Positions 7,335 to 16,342 of a DNA stretch of 64,000 bases are shown piece by piece. The notes under the pieces were generated by a model. It did not search any database. It saw only the letters and a list, made by a program, of their open reading frames with translations, and had not been told where the DNA came from. The stretch is taken from positions 120,083-184,082 of the forward strand of contig VYBN01000003.1 of assembly GCA_009844425.1 (NCBI GenBank), written 5' to 3'. This stretch comes from Gammaproteobacteria bacterium. Its GTDB lineage: Bacteria; Pseudomonadota; Gammaproteobacteria; Steroidobacterales; Foliamicaceae. The translations under genes were made by a program, and so were the position numbers. The first letter of the stretch is position 1. The number at the start of each line of letters is the position of its first letter.

Positions 7335-8357
7335 CTACTCCATTGCGGCCGCGTCTTCCGCACGCGGCCTGTGGCCGGCCACCGCCCAGCCCATCAGCGC
7401 CTCTTCCCGGTACACCAGCGGGAACCAGCCGTCGACAATCAGCCCCGCCGAACGCAGGCGGTCCAGAAGACGGTCGAACTCGCCGGCGTCGGGCGTCGCC
7501 GCCAGAAGGTCCTCCATGCGCAGGCAGTAGGCGTCGCTCGCCTCCCGCAGCCGCCGGATCGTCGCCCGTCTCTCGGCCGGTCGAAGTCCGGGAGCAAAAA
7601 CGGCCTGCAGCCCGTTCAGGACAAATCCGATGCCGTTGCCCGGATCGCTGAATTGCCCAGCCTGCTGCTGGACGCGCGCGACTGCCGCGTTCAGCTTGCG
7701 GCGCAGGTTTTCCGTTCTGGCGTCATGTTTGAGCAGTCGCTTCTCGAAGCCCGATTCCGCCGATGCCATGGCGTCGACGACCCGACGCGCACGGGTCAGC
7801 AACTGTTCCCGCCTGAGGCACAGGCGATGCTGTTCCAGTCCTTCCCGGGCCTCCCTGACCACCACCGAATTTGCGTGATGGGTGACGAGCGCAATGCGCC
7901 CGCCCGGCTTGAGTATGCGCATCGCTTCCCGCGCACTGGCGGAGGGGTCCCCGTACTCGAAGCCGTACTGCGAAGTCACCAGGTCGGCGCACCCGCTATC
8001 CAGCCCGGTGCTCTCGTTCGGCGCTCCGCCGCGAAACCGGACGCTCTTCAGCCACTCCCGCGCCGCGTCGGCCTCCTTGAGGTCCTTCTCGGGCCGAATT
8101 CCGGCCCTGTCCAGCGCGTCGACACGGAACTGCCGGTCGTTCGCGGTGGAATATTCCGCCGCCAGGAGGGCCACGGCGCCGTTTCCGGTGGCGAGGTCGA
8201 CAATCCGCGCGCCTTCGCGCAGCGTCGCGAACTGGCGTTCCCAGAACTCCCGAATCTCGCCGTCGTAGTTCGGATTGCCGCTGCGTTCGAAAGTGGTTAC
8301 GCTGCCGTGGCGCCAGAATTGCTCCCACTCGCCGTCGGTGAGAAGCCTGCGCGGCAT
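7335..8357 (-). CDS. class I SAM-dependent methyltransferase
   Basis: About 340 residues. The glycine-rich SAM motif is VDLATGNGAVALLAAEYS, followed by an acidic residue (VDALDRAGI), a motif IV-like stretch (DLVTSQYGFEYGD) and LKPGGRIALVTHH. This is the methyltransferase-11 order. The long C-terminal half is helical and may bind the substrate. It starts two bases after the enoyl-CoA hydratase stop, so the two are probably co-translated. The substrate cannot be read from sequence. Confidence 0.75.
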   Translation of the reverse strand: MPRRLLTDGEWEQFWRHGSVTTFERSGNPNYDGEIREFWERQFATLREGARIVDLATGNGAVALLAAEYSTANDRQFRVDALDRAGIRPEKDLKEADAAREWLKSVRFRGGAPNESTGLDSGCADLVTSQYGFEYGDPSASAREAMRILKPGGRIALVTHHANSVVVREAREGLEQHRLCLRREQLLTRARRVVDAMASAESGFEKRLLKHDARTENLRRKLNAAVARVQQQAGQFSDPGNGIGFVLNGLQAVFAPGLRPAERRATIRRLREASDAYCLRMEDLLAATPDAGEFDRLLDRLRSAGLIVDGWFPLVYREEALMGWAVAGHRPRAEDAAAME

Positions 8358-8358
8358 G

Positions 8359-9159
8359 TTATTCGCCGGTGAAGCGGGGCGGTCGTTTTTCCAGGAAGGC
8401 GGCTATGCCTTCCGCGGCGTCGGCGGTGTTGCCGCATGCTTCCTGCGCTTCGGCCTCCGCCAGGAAAAGGTCTTCGAAGGACTGCGTGTTCGCAGTGCGC
8501 ATGAGGCGCTTGGTCGCGGTCAGCGCCAGCGGGGCCTTCAGCGCCAGTTCCGCGGCCCAGTTCTCGGCGGTTGCAAGGGCCTCGCCGGGCGGCGCCAGAC
8601 GGTTTGCCAGGTTCAGTTCCCTGGCGCGCGCCGCCGGCATGCGATCGCCGCCCACGGCGAACTCGAAGGCCGCCCGGTGCCCGACGGCCTGCGTAAGCGT
8701 CCAGGTGGATCCGCCGTCCGGGACCAGGCCGATGTTGGTGAAAGGGCAAAGCAGGAATGCGTTCTCCTCCATGATCACCAGGTCGCAGGCCATTGCCAGC
8801 GACATCCCGATGCCCGCGGCGCCTCCCTGCACGGCCGCGATCACGGGCTGCGGCGCCTGCACGATCGCGTCGAACATCGGCTTGTACTCATGAATGAGAA
8901 TGTCGCGAATCGACTCGGTACCGACCGTGCCCCGCTTCAGGTTCGCGCCGGCGCTGAAGAACCTGCCGCTGCCGCCAAGGACGATCGCCCTGACGGAGCG
9001 GTCCTCTCCCGCTTCCTCAAGCGCTGCCGCCAATCCGGCCCGCAACTCGGGCGTAAAGCTGTTGAGATTGTCCGGCTGGTGCATCAGCACCGTGGCCACG
9101 GCGCCTTCACGCCGCGTCAGGACAACGGAGTCCGGCTTGTGTGTTTCCTTACTGCCCAA
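8359..9159 (-). CDS. enoyl-CoA hydratase/isomerase family protein
   Basis: Crotonase-fold enzyme of about 266 residues acting on acyl-CoA thioesters. Typical segments are visible: the oxyanion-hole stretch SAGANLKRG, then VIAAVQGGAAGIGMSLAMACDLVIM, the FTNIGLVPDGGSTW block carrying the usual Pro-Asp-Gly-Gly, and ALTATKRLM. The Glu pair of true hydratases is not clearly conserved, so isomerase or hydrolase activity is possible. The only in-frame start near the family N-terminus is TTG at 9159, with a weak ribosome-binding site. A family B repeat lies just upstream. Confidence 0.82.
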   Translation of the reverse strand: MGSKETHKPDSVVLTRREGAVATVLMHQPDNLNSFTPELRAGLAAALEEAGEDRSVRAIVLGGSGRFFSAGANLKRGTVGTESIRDILIHEYKPMFDAIVQAPQPVIAAVQGGAAGIGMSLAMACDLVIMEENAFLLCPFTNIGLVPDGGSTWTLTQAVGHRAAFEFAVGGDRMPAARARELNLANRLAPPGEALATAENWAAELALKAPLALTATKRLMRTANTQSFEDLFLAEAEAQEACGNTADAAEGIAAFLEKRPPRFTGE

Positions 9160-9169
9160 ACTGATGGGT

Positions 9170-9226
9170 GCTCCACGACTGAATGCGTGGAGGGCGGGAC
9201 GCCGCGAGAGTCATGCTCTCGCTCCC
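9170..9226. repeat. interspersed GC-rich repeat, family B copy 1
   Basis: Contains the family B core ggcgggacgccgcgag followed by a catg-centred hairpin and cgctccc. The preceding ctccacg/cgtggag arms also pair. Lies between the enoyl-CoA hydratase start and the GST stop. Shares its core with copies near 12.2, 19.0 and 39.6 kb. Confidence 0.65.
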
Positions 9227-9233
9227 GGCACTG

Positions 9234-9845
9234 CTAGGGCGCGCCCCGGGAGCGTTGATAGGCCGGCCGGTCCCTGCACGCCGAAACCCACTTGTTCACC
9301 TTCGGCCACCCCTCGAGACTGAATTGCAGCATCACAAGCATGTCCAGCACGGAAACGCAGATCAGGTCCGCCGCCGTGAACTGCTCGCCCAGCAGATGGG
9401 ATCGTTTGGCCAGTTGCTTCTCCAGCACGTCCAGCGGTTCCGCCAGCGCCTGTTCCGCTCCCTTGACGGCCGCCTCGCTGTGGTCGTCTCCGGTGTGCAC
9501 GAATTTCTGCATGAAGAGCGTAACGATGTGCGGTTCCAGTTCGGTCATCGCAAAGAAAGACCATTGAAGCACATGGGCCCTTTGCGCCTGGGTGGCGGGC
9601 CACAATTCGCGGTCGTCGTACTTGGCGGCCAGGTACAGGTTGATGGCGGTGGATTCGAACAGCTTGAGCGAGCCGTCCTCCAGCGCGGGCGCCTTGCCCG
9701 TGAGGGTGATCTTGCCGAGCGACTTCCTGCGTTCCTCGCGCGACTGGCCGTCGAGCGGCACATGCTCGTACGGTATTGCCAGTTCCTCAAGCATCCACAA
9801 GCAGCGCGCAGCGCGCGATTGCTGCGGACCGTGTAGGCGAATCAT
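9234..9845 (-). CDS. glutathione S-transferase
   Basis: Soluble GST of about 203 residues that would conjugate or reduce substrates with glutathione. The N-terminal thioredoxin-like half (MIRLHGPQQSRAARCLWMLE, then GKAPALEDGSLKLFESTAIN) carries the usual cis-Pro and Glu-Ser glutathione-binding residues. The C-terminal half is helical and includes FTAADLICVSVLDML. ATG at 9845 follows CCAAGGAGAG. Glutathione synthetase and glutathione-linked formaldehyde genes occur elsewhere in the window. Confidence 0.87.
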   Translation of the reverse strand: MIRLHGPQQSRAARCLWMLEELAIPYEHVPLDGQSREERRKSLGKITLTGKAPALEDGSLKLFESTAINLYLAAKYDDRELWPATQAQRAHVLQWSFFAMTELEPHIVTLFMQKFVHTGDDHSEAAVKGAEQALAEPLDVLEKQLAKRSHLLGEQFTAADLICVSVLDMLVMLQFSLEGWPKVNKWVSACRDRPAYQRSRGAP

Positions 9846-9886
9846 CTGATCTCTCCTTGGAGTATTAGTCGTATGTAAAGCACTGA

Positions 9887-10555
9887 TTACGGGCCGAACA
9901 CCGTGCCCGAGAACGCGGCCACGATCGTCATCGCGTAAATAAACAGTACCCATCCGTAAACGGGTTGCAACTGCCTATGGTATTGCTGCTCCAGCTCCGG
10001 CGTCGAGCCCGACTGGACTATGGTCGCGAAAGTGACCGTCGCCGGGGCAAAACCGCGGTCCAGGGGTACCACGGCGAATCCGATCAGGCCCACCGCGACC
10101 AGTTTGACGGTCAGCCAGGCGGGGGCGGCGACTGCCTCGACGGTAATCGTGGCGATCGCGAATACAAGCGCGCCGGCGCACAACAGCAGGCTGAACGGCA
10201 TGTTGGTTTTCTCGAAGAGTTTCTCGGCGGCGGTCCCCGGGTTCAGAAAGCCGCGCCACATGATCAGCACCCAGGCCAGCCCGATCAGCCAGACAATCGA
10301 AAGCACCCATACGGGGACGTTCAGCAAACCGATGCCGTGGATCAACTGCAGGCCGCTGGGGAATATCAGCGCGTTGCAGGTGCGCGGCAGGCGGTCGAGC
10401 ACCAGGCCCAGCTTGAGGACGCTGGAGCGCGTCTCCATGCTCAGCGACGAGTTCTCCGACATCTTCGCCGCCAGGAACACGCCCAGATCGGTGCCCAGCC
10501 AGAATACCCACAGCGATATGTGAAAAAAGACCAGTATCTTGTGTTCCAGCATCAT
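9887..10555 (-). CDS. integral membrane protein of unknown function
   Basis: 222 residues with about six hydrophobic segments, starting MMLEHKILVFFHISLWVFWLG and including VWVLSIVWLIGLAWVLIMW and PVYGWVLFIYAMTIVAAF. Conserved-looking His residues near the N-terminus and an LPRTCNALIFPSG loop recall cytochrome b561/CopD-like or DUF2269-like proteins, but I cannot place it firmly. It overlaps the downstream stop of the small gene at 10552 by four bases, so the two are translationally coupled. Confidence 0.65.
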   Translation of the reverse strand: MMLEHKILVFFHISLWVFWLGTDLGVFLAAKMSENSSLSMETRSSVLKLGLVLDRLPRTCNALIFPSGLQLIHGIGLLNVPVWVLSIVWLIGLAWVLIMWRGFLNPGTAAEKLFEKTNMPFSLLLCAGALVFAIATITVEAVAAPAWLTVKLVAVGLIGFAVVPLDRGFAPATVTFATIVQSGSTPELEQQYHRQLQPVYGWVLFIYAMTIVAAFSGTVFGP

Positions 10556-10857
10556 TGCTTCCGCTCCTCGCCCAACTCCTCAAACGGCGCCAGCACCTTG
10601 CGGATCATTTCCGCGTTGGCCACCGCCCAGGCGCCGGCCTGCTCCGCATCCGGCTCGAAGTCCTCGATTTCCTCGCGGGTCAGCAGGCCCTTGCCCAGAA
10701 TCAGCGTCTCCAGGCTCATCAGGCGCTCGCGCACGACCCAGTGCTCGGCCATCAGCTTGAGCAGACTGGCGAGCAGCGCGTCGGTCGCCGGGTCCTGAAA
10801 AAAGTACTTGCGCCCGCCCTTGATTCGGCGGCTCAGTCGTTCGCCGGCGGCGTCCAC
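10552..10857 (-). CDS. conserved-looking small hypothetical protein (101 aa)
   Basis: Soluble, helical, charged protein (for example ALLASLLKLMAEHWVVRER and ETLILGKGLLTREEIEDF) with a GTG start at 10857. It lies two bases after the methyltransferase stop and overlaps the membrane-protein gene by four bases, so the three genes form an operon. The layout resembles small nitrile-hydratase-beta-like or dehydrogenase accessory helices, but no family can be assigned. Confidence 0.6.
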   Translation of the reverse strand: MDAAGERLSRRIKGGRKYFFQDPATDALLASLLKLMAEHWVVRERLMSLETLILGKGLLTREEIEDFEPDAEQAGAWAVANAEMIRKVLAPFEELGEERKQ

Positions 10858-10859
10858 GC

Positions 10860-12056
10860 TCAGGCCTGCTTAACGGACCCGAAGCCGTACCAGAAGATCA
10901 CGTCGGAGAGCCGCCCCGTGTCCTCGCCGAACTCGGGATCGGCCAGGGCCATTGCGATGAAATCTTCCTCGTCGGTATAGGTGTAGCGCGGCATTACGCC
11001 TTCGAAGTATCCGTCGGCGGGAAAGCCGGCGGCGACCGTCAGTTCCTTGGGGTTCTGGTCCCGGAAGTCCTTGTAGAACGGCTCGTTGTTGTAATAGCTG
11101 TCCCAGTCCAGGTAGAACTGATCGTAGGCCGCCATGCGGTCGTTCGGCGGCAACTCCATGTTGAGCAACACGCCGCCCGGGCGCAGCACGCGATGCGCTT
11201 CGGCAAGGTACTGCCGGATCGCCTTGTTCGGCAGTTCGTGCAGGAACATGGAACTGAACACCACGTCCATGGAGTTGTCGGGAAAGCGGATGTCCTCGGC
11301 GCTCTGCTGGTGGAAATGCGCTTTGACGCCCATCGCCTCGGCGCGCGCGTGGGCATAGCGCAGGCAGGGCGCGGCCACGTCGATCCCATGCACCTCGGCG
11401 TCCGGAAAGACCTGCTTCCAGGGCAGGGTGTTATGGCCGATGGTGCAGCCCGCATCGAGGATCCGGCGGGGCCGGCGGTCGGCGAAACGGTTCTTGTAGA
11501 AGTTCGCCATCGACCAGCCGATGTCGTTCAGTTCCCTGCCCATGGCGCCAAACGCGAACACGTTCAGTCCCTGGTCATACAGTGCGCCTGCCGCGAGATC
11601 CTCTCCCCCGTACTCCTTGTAGTAGCAACCCGGCATGAGGTGCACGTCCACCGCTTCCACGTAGCGCGGAATCTCAAGACCCGGATCCAGTTCCAGGGTG
11701 CCTCCGGCTTTGGGCTTGTCCGCAAGGCTCTTGCCTGTGCCATTGAGTTGCTCGCGCTGTGTCTCGATGCTGTCCATCACCACGTCCCAGACCATTTGCT
11801 GGGCGGTGCATCGTGCGGAGGAATACGCCTTGAAGATTTCCCGACCACGAATGGCGCGATGCACGTCGGCGCCGTCCAGAACCTTGTCGCCGGCCTCCTT
11901 TTCCAGGTTTGTCGCAACGGTGGATTCGAAGTCCGTGCGCATGGTTGCGGCTAGATCGTTCAGTACGAAACCGCGCAGACCGGAAACAAACCTCTCACGC
12001 GCCCGCGTGTCGCGATTCCGGTCCAGGGCCAGGGCATGGGTGATCGGTTGTGTCAT
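10860..12056 (-). CDS. class I SAM-dependent methyltransferase (long form)
   Basis: About 398 residues. An N-terminal helical region of about 150 residues of unknown role precedes a Rossmann methyltransferase domain: RRILDAGCTIGHNTLPWK (SAM motif), VHGIDVAAPCLRYAHARA, FPDNSMDVVFSSMFLHEL and LRPGGVLLNMELP. ATG at 12056 is chosen because GGGGG lies a few bases upstream and the longer frame has no support. First gene of a minus operon with two small genes. Divergent from the CoA transferase, with a family B repeat between. Confidence 0.78.
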   Translation of the reverse strand: MTQPITHALALDRNRDTRARERFVSGLRGFVLNDLAATMRTDFESTVATNLEKEAGDKVLDGADVHRAIRGREIFKAYSSARCTAQQMVWDVVMDSIETQREQLNGTGKSLADKPKAGGTLELDPGLEIPRYVEAVDVHLMPGCYYKEYGGEDLAAGALYDQGLNVFAFGAMGRELNDIGWSMANFYKNRFADRRPRRILDAGCTIGHNTLPWKQVFPDAEVHGIDVAAPCLRYAHARAEAMGVKAHFHQQSAEDIRFPDNSMDVVFSSMFLHELPNKAIRQYLAEAHRVLRPGGVLLNMELPPNDRMAAYDQFYLDWDSYYNNEPFYKDFRDQNPKELTVAAGFPADGYFEGVMPRYTYTDEEDFIAMALADPEFGEDTGRLSDVIFWYGFGSVKQA

Positions 12057-12165
12057 GGCTTTCCCCCCAGAGTCGTAGCATCCGATTGTTGCGGATTCGG
12101 CAGGAAAATGCAAAGCGAATACAATCTCGCGCCGTGCCTGCGCCTTTTACTTGCAATGAACATGG

Positions 12166-12211
12166 GGGGGAGGGCGTCCCGCCCTCCACTAAGGCGGGAC
12201 GCCTTCTCTCC
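12166..12211. repeat. interspersed GC-rich repeat, family B copy 2
   Basis: Inverted arms ggagggcgtcccgcc and ggcgggacgcc, with further partial pairing to ttctctcc, separated by about six bases. Located in the divergent promoter region between the methyltransferase and the CoA transferase. Shorter than the other family B copies. Confidence 0.6.
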
Positions 12212-12231
12212 TTACCTGGAACTGAACGCTG

Positions 12232-13428
12232 ATGGCGGGACCTCTGGACGGGATTCGCGTGCTGGAGCTCACCAGCGTCGTTCTGGGCCCCTGGGCCTGC
12301 CAGTTGCTGGCCGACATGGGCGCCAACGTCATCAAGGTGGAACCGCCTTACGGAGACTCCAACCGGACCCTGGGCGCTTCCCATAACCCCGGCATGGCCG
12401 CGCTCTACCTGACCTGCAACCGCAACAAGCGGGGCCTGGTCCTGGACCTCAAGAAACCTGCCGGAAGGGATGCTGTGCTGCGCCTGGCGCGCGACGCGGA
12501 CGTGCTGGTCCACAACAACCGTCCCGGCGTGATGACGCGCCTGGGGCTTGAATACGAGGACTTGCGTGCGGTCAACCCGCGGATCATCTACTGCGGGACC
12601 TACGGCTACAGCAAGGACGGGCCCTATGCCCAGCGCGGCGCGCTGGACGATTCGATCCAGTCGGTCAGCGGCTTTGCCATGCTGCACGCGATGGTGCAGG
12701 GCGAACCGCGCTACGCGCCCAGCGTGGTGGCCGACAAGACCACGGCGATCACGGTGGTTTACGGCGTGCTGGCGGCGCTGTTTCATCGCGAACGGACCGG
12801 CGAGGGGCAGGAGCTGGAAGTGCCGATGTTCGAGACCATGGTGTCATTCGTCATGGCCGAGCACCTTTGGGGCCAGGTGTTCGATCCGCCGCTGTCCACG
12901 GCCGGCTACAAGCGGCTGATGAGCAAGCACCGCAAGCCGTACAAGACGCTGGACGGTTACGTTGCCATGCTGCCGTACCTGGACCGCCACTGGGAACTCT
13001 TCTGCACCCGGGCAGGGCGGCCCGAGCTGATCGAGGACGAGCGTTTCCGCACGCTGTCGGACCGTGTGAGCAATATCGACGATACCTACGCGGAAACGGG
13101 ACGTATTCTGGCCACCCGCACGACCGCCGAGTGGATGGAAATGTTCGAAGGCAGCAGCGTGCCGGTCAACGCCGTGAACTCGCTCGACGATCTGCAGAAC
13201 GACGAACACCTTCGGGCCGTCGGTTTCTGGAGCGAAATGGACCACCCCACCGAAGGCAAACTACGGATGCCGGGATTCCCGGTGAATTTCTCGGCCACCC
13301 CGGCCGATATCCGCCGCCACCCTCCCCAACTGGGCGAGCACAGCGTGGAGGTGCTGACCGAGGCCGGCTATTCAGACGAGCAGATTCAGGAGATGCTCGC
13401 CAGCGGCGTAACGCTGGCTCCCGAATAA
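12232..13428 (+). CDS. CaiB/BaiF (family III) CoA transferase
   Basis: 398 residues. Transfers CoA between acyl groups in the cytoplasm. The N-terminus GIRVLELTSVVLGPWACQLLADMGANVIKVEPP is diagnostic of the family. It is followed by NKRGLVLDLKKPAGRD, VLVHNNRPGVMTRLGL, the YGYSKDGPYAQR loop and a C-terminal LGEHSVEVLTEAGY. The acyl substrate cannot be read. Transcribed alone. A terminator hairpin follows at 13441-13469. Confidence 0.9.
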   Translation: MAGPLDGIRVLELTSVVLGPWACQLLADMGANVIKVEPPYGDSNRTLGASHNPGMAALYLTCNRNKRGLVLDLKKPAGRDAVLRLARDADVLVHNNRPGVMTRLGLEYEDLRAVNPRIIYCGTYGYSKDGPYAQRGALDDSIQSVSGFAMLHAMVQGEPRYAPSVVADKTTAITVVYGVLAALFHRERTGEGQELEVPMFETMVSFVMAEHLWGQVFDPPLSTAGYKRLMSKHRKPYKTLDGYVAMLPYLDRHWELFCTRAGRPELIEDERFRTLSDRVSNIDDTYAETGRILATRTTAEWMEMFEGSSVPVNAVNSLDDLQNDEHLRAVGFWSEMDHPTEGKLRMPGFPVNFSATPADIRRHPPQLGEHSVEVLTEAGYSDEQIQEMLASGVTLAPE

Positions 13429-13435
13429 GGAAGTC

Positions 13436-13469
13436 GAAAAAACCTGCCACGCACCGGGCGTGGCAGGTT
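13436..13469 (-). terminator. Rho-independent terminator (TonB receptor side)
   Basis: Perfect 12-bp stem aacctgccacgc/gcgtggcaggtt (13441-13452, 13458-13469) with loop accgg. Read on the minus strand it is followed by a run of six T residues (13440-13436 region), so it terminates the TonB receptor gene. It may also stop the convergent CoA transferase transcript. Confidence 0.88.
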
Positions 13470-13492
13470 TGCATATGTTTTGCGGCTTCGGG

Positions 13493-15748
13493 CTAGAAGT
13501 CCTTGCGGAAGTTCACGGTCCAGGTGCGCGGGTCCTGCAGATAGAGGCCCACGAAGAAGGACGTGCCCTGTTCGCGGTCGGCGCAGTTCTGGCATTCGGC
13601 GCTGATCGACCAGTCCTGTTCCAGGTTCCGCAGCGTGACGGAGGCGGTCAGAACCGAGTAGCCATCGCTGAGCGCGGTCGGCGCGCCGCTGGAGCCGATG
13701 CTGTGCTTGCCGATCTTGTAGATGAAGGCGCTCGGCCGTAGCTCCCACCCCGGGGCGACCGCGATGTCGTAGGCCGCACCGGCCGTCAGCGTGTAGTCCG
13801 GCGAGCGCACCGGGTCTGCAATCTGCCCCAGGTGATTCACTACGCCCGCCGCGCAGAAGGGGCTCGCTGCAAAGGAAACCCCGTCCGCCAGATCCGAGTT
13901 ACAGAGCGCCTGCTGTTCGATGATCGAAGGATTGAGCTCGGCATACTCCGCATCCTGCGTCCCGAAGTTCACGAACACGGTCAGACCGTCGATCAGCGCG
14001 GCGGTGAGTTCCACCTCCACGCCCTGGTTTTCGAGCGATGCGTAGTTGCGCGTGTTGAAGGTCGGCGCGCCGGTCACGGGATCGTAGACCGCGGACGGCA
14101 ACTGGAAGTCGGTGACGTCCGTGCTGAAGACGGTGGCGTTGAAACGCAGCCGTCCTCCCATCCAGTCGGAGCGCATGCCTGCTTCGTACGACCAGACCTT
14201 CTCTGGACCGAATACCTCGATGGCCCCCGGGTTGGTGCCGCGCGCGTTCCAGCCGCCGGACTTGAACCCTCGCGTGGCCGACGCGTAGAGCATCAGGTCG
14301 TCGCTGACCGCATACTCAAGCGCGATTCGCGGAGTGGTGATCTTGGCGTTCTGCTCCAGCGGATATCCCAGCGCGGCGATATCGGCGGAACCGAAACCCC
14401 AGGGCCAGTTGGGGTTCGGCGTGTAGCCGACGTCCTTGGTTTCGTCGGTCCAGCGGGCGCCGCCGGTGAGCGTGATCTGCTCGTTGACGTGATAGTCCAC
14501 CTGCAGATAGATCGCCAGCGCGTCGGTGTCGTTCTCGAGAAGCCGGTCGGCCAGCAGCAGCGGCTGGAACCCGTTGAAGGCGCCGCCGATGCCCAGCAGG
14601 TCAGCGAAGTCCACGGCGTTTTCCTCCTGGATGTAGAACACGCCCGCCACGTAGTCCAGCGCGCCGTTGCCGGTGGAGCCGGTCAGCTTGATTTCCTGCG
14701 TGAACTGGTCGTGTTCTCCCTCGTTGGCGATGGTAAAGCCGCCGTAGGGCCGGCCGAGGTTGAGGAAGTCCAGCGTGAAATCGTGATCGAGATAGCGCTG
14801 GCCGGTGATGATGTTCAGGGTGCCGTATGCGGTGTCCACTTCGATGTTCGAATACAGCGAAAGCGAGTTGACCCAGTTGCCCAGCGGCTTGCCGGCTTTC
14901 GCGCCATGAATGGGCGTGGGCCAGGGCGGGGGCTGGTCGGAGCGCAGGCCGGTAAGGGTGTAGCGCTCGTCCTCGTCCGGATCGTTGAGGTTCAGCAGGT
15001 TGGCGTGCTCGTTGTCCACGTAGGCCACGGCCGCGTCCCAGGTAACGGTTTCGCCCAGCCAGCGCAACGCGGCGCGCACGCCCACGTTCTTCTCGTAGTT
15101 GATGCCGTCTTCGCCCGTGGTGCGGTTCTCGACGAATCCGTCGTCATCGATGGCGTAGGCCGAAAGCTTGAGCAGGAGGTTTTCCTGCACCGGCAGGTCC
15201 ACGCTGCCCCGGAAGCGCACCTGGCTGAACCGGCCGAAGCCCAGTTCGACGTAACCGCCGAATTCCTCGGCCGGTTTCTTCAGGATTACGTTCACTGCGC
15301 CGCCGGTCGTGTTGCGGCCGAACAGCGTGCCCTGCGGCCCGCGCAGCACCTCGATGCGGTCAATATCGAACAGCGCGAAGTTGTTGGCGTTCTGCCGGCT
15401 GATGAAGATGTCGTCCACGTAGCTGCCAACCGGGGGATCGAAGGTGGGGATCGATTCGGTGTTGTTCAGCGCGCGAAGCGAATACACGTTGGCCGAGCCC
15501 AGTCCCGTGTTGTTGCTGCCGATCAGGTTGGGCACCAGCCGGGTCATGTCCAGCAGCTCGGTCACCTGAAGTTCGCGGAGCTGCAGGTCGGAATACGCGC
15601 TGACCGCGATCGGCACGTCCTGCACGCTTTCCGCCCGGCGCTGGGCGGTCACGATGACCTCTTCGATCATCTGGTCGTCCTGGGCGAATGCCGGCGCGAG
15701 AAGCGCGCAGCCGACAACGGCGGATGTGAGTTTGTAAATCGATTTCAT
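13493..15748 (-). CDS. TonB-dependent outer-membrane receptor
   Basis: About 751 residues. An N-terminal signal peptide (MKSIYKLTSAVVGCALLAPAFA) is followed by a TonB-box-like start (MIEEVIVTAQRRAES). The plug domain includes VPIAVSAYSDLQL, VLRGPQGTLFGRNTTGGAVN and FISRQNANN. A long beta-barrel ends in phenylalanine (VNFRKDF), as expected for an outer-membrane protein. This group is common in marine and soil gammaproteobacteria for siderophore, lipid or oligomer uptake; the ligand is unknown. ATG at 15748 fits the signal peptide. The gene has its own terminator and stands alone. Confidence 0.9.
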   Translation of the reverse strand: MKSIYKLTSAVVGCALLAPAFAQDDQMIEEVIVTAQRRAESVQDVPIAVSAYSDLQLRELQVTELLDMTRLVPNLIGSNNTGLGSANVYSLRALNNTESIPTFDPPVGSYVDDIFISRQNANNFALFDIDRIEVLRGPQGTLFGRNTTGGAVNVILKKPAEEFGGYVELGFGRFSQVRFRGSVDLPVQENLLLKLSAYAIDDDGFVENRTTGEDGINYEKNVGVRAALRWLGETVTWDAAVAYVDNEHANLLNLNDPDEDERYTLTGLRSDQPPPWPTPIHGAKAGKPLGNWVNSLSLYSNIEVDTAYGTLNIITGQRYLDHDFTLDFLNLGRPYGGFTIANEGEHDQFTQEIKLTGSTGNGALDYVAGVFYIQEENAVDFADLLGIGGAFNGFQPLLLADRLLENDTDALAIYLQVDYHVNEQITLTGGARWTDETKDVGYTPNPNWPWGFGSADIAALGYPLEQNAKITTPRIALEYAVSDDLMLYASATRGFKSGGWNARGTNPGAIEVFGPEKVWSYEAGMRSDWMGGRLRFNATVFSTDVTDFQLPSAVYDPVTGAPTFNTRNYASLENQGVEVELTAALIDGLTVFVNFGTQDAEYAELNPSIIEQQALCNSDLADGVSFAASPFCAAGVVNHLGQIADPVRSPDYTLTAGAAYDIAVAPGWELRPSAFIYKIGKHSIGSSGAPTALSDGYSVLTASVTLRNLEQDWSISAECQNCADREQGTSFFVGLYLQDPRTWTVNFRKDF

Positions 15749-15843
15749 AGGGAGATGTCCCCTGCATTTCATAAGGAATTGGCGCCAAACGCGCGAAAGC
15801 CCGCGAATTCCGTCCCCTAAGGCTAGTGGCGGGCCAGCGCGGG

Positions 15844-15849
15844 ATTATA
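15844..15849 (-). promoter_or_regulatory. possible -10 box for the TonB receptor
   Basis: On the minus strand TATAAT occurs about 95 bases upstream of the receptor start within the 313-bp gap 15749-16061. A matching -35 box is weak, so this is tentative. I see no gene in the rest of that gap, only GC-rich sequence. Confidence 0.3.
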
Positions 15850-16061
15850 TACAAGCGGCGATTTCCTGTCTTTCCGGGGCCTTCAGCGCCCCGGAACGGG
15901 GAGCAGGCAAGCGAGGTTTGCATTGCCGGGGCCTTTGTGCCAGTATTCTGCGCCTGCTGCGGGGCAGCGGGGTCCCCGGGGGGAAATACCCTGATCCTGT
16001 GTCCCGGCAGCGCGCGCGGCGAAGTGTTGGCCGCAGTCCGGAAAACATGGGAGGCCATCAC

Positions 16062-16322
16062 GTGGCGAAGAATCTGATCGAATACGAGAAATCCGCCGAG
16101 GCGAAGCAGTGGATCAGCGACGAGAGCGCGGAGCAGGAGAAGCGCTACCAGCAAATCGTCCAGGACATGGATGACCTGTCCGACGAACGCGATGTGTGGG
16201 TGGAAAAATTCTTCCATCGCATCCAGACGCGCGGCTTCAACGTTCACTACGACAATCGCCGTCAGATCCCCGATGACGAACTTCCCACCCGTCCCGACAG
16301 GCCTTTCAAGGTCGTATTTTAG
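16062..16322 (+). CDS. small charged hypothetical protein (86 aa)
   Basis: GTG at 16062 follows GGGAGG by seven bases and is preferred over ATG at 16047. The protein is helical and acidic (NLIEYEKSAEAKQWISDE, VQDMDDLSDERDVWVEKFFH) with a basic middle and a proline-rich end. It lies 20 bases before the cupin gene and is probably co-transcribed. It could be a small partner subunit. No family recognised. Confidence 0.62.
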   Translation: MAKNLIEYEKSAEAKQWISDESAEQEKRYQQIVQDMDDLSDERDVWVEKFFHRIQTRGFNVHYDNRRQIPDDELPTRPDRPFKVVF

Positions 16323-16342
16323 AGATAAGGGAGCAAATCAAA

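Noticed and set aside
13832..15820. 662-codon plus frame opposite the first TonB receptor
   Set aside because: Antisense to a complete receptor with signal peptide and terminal Phe.
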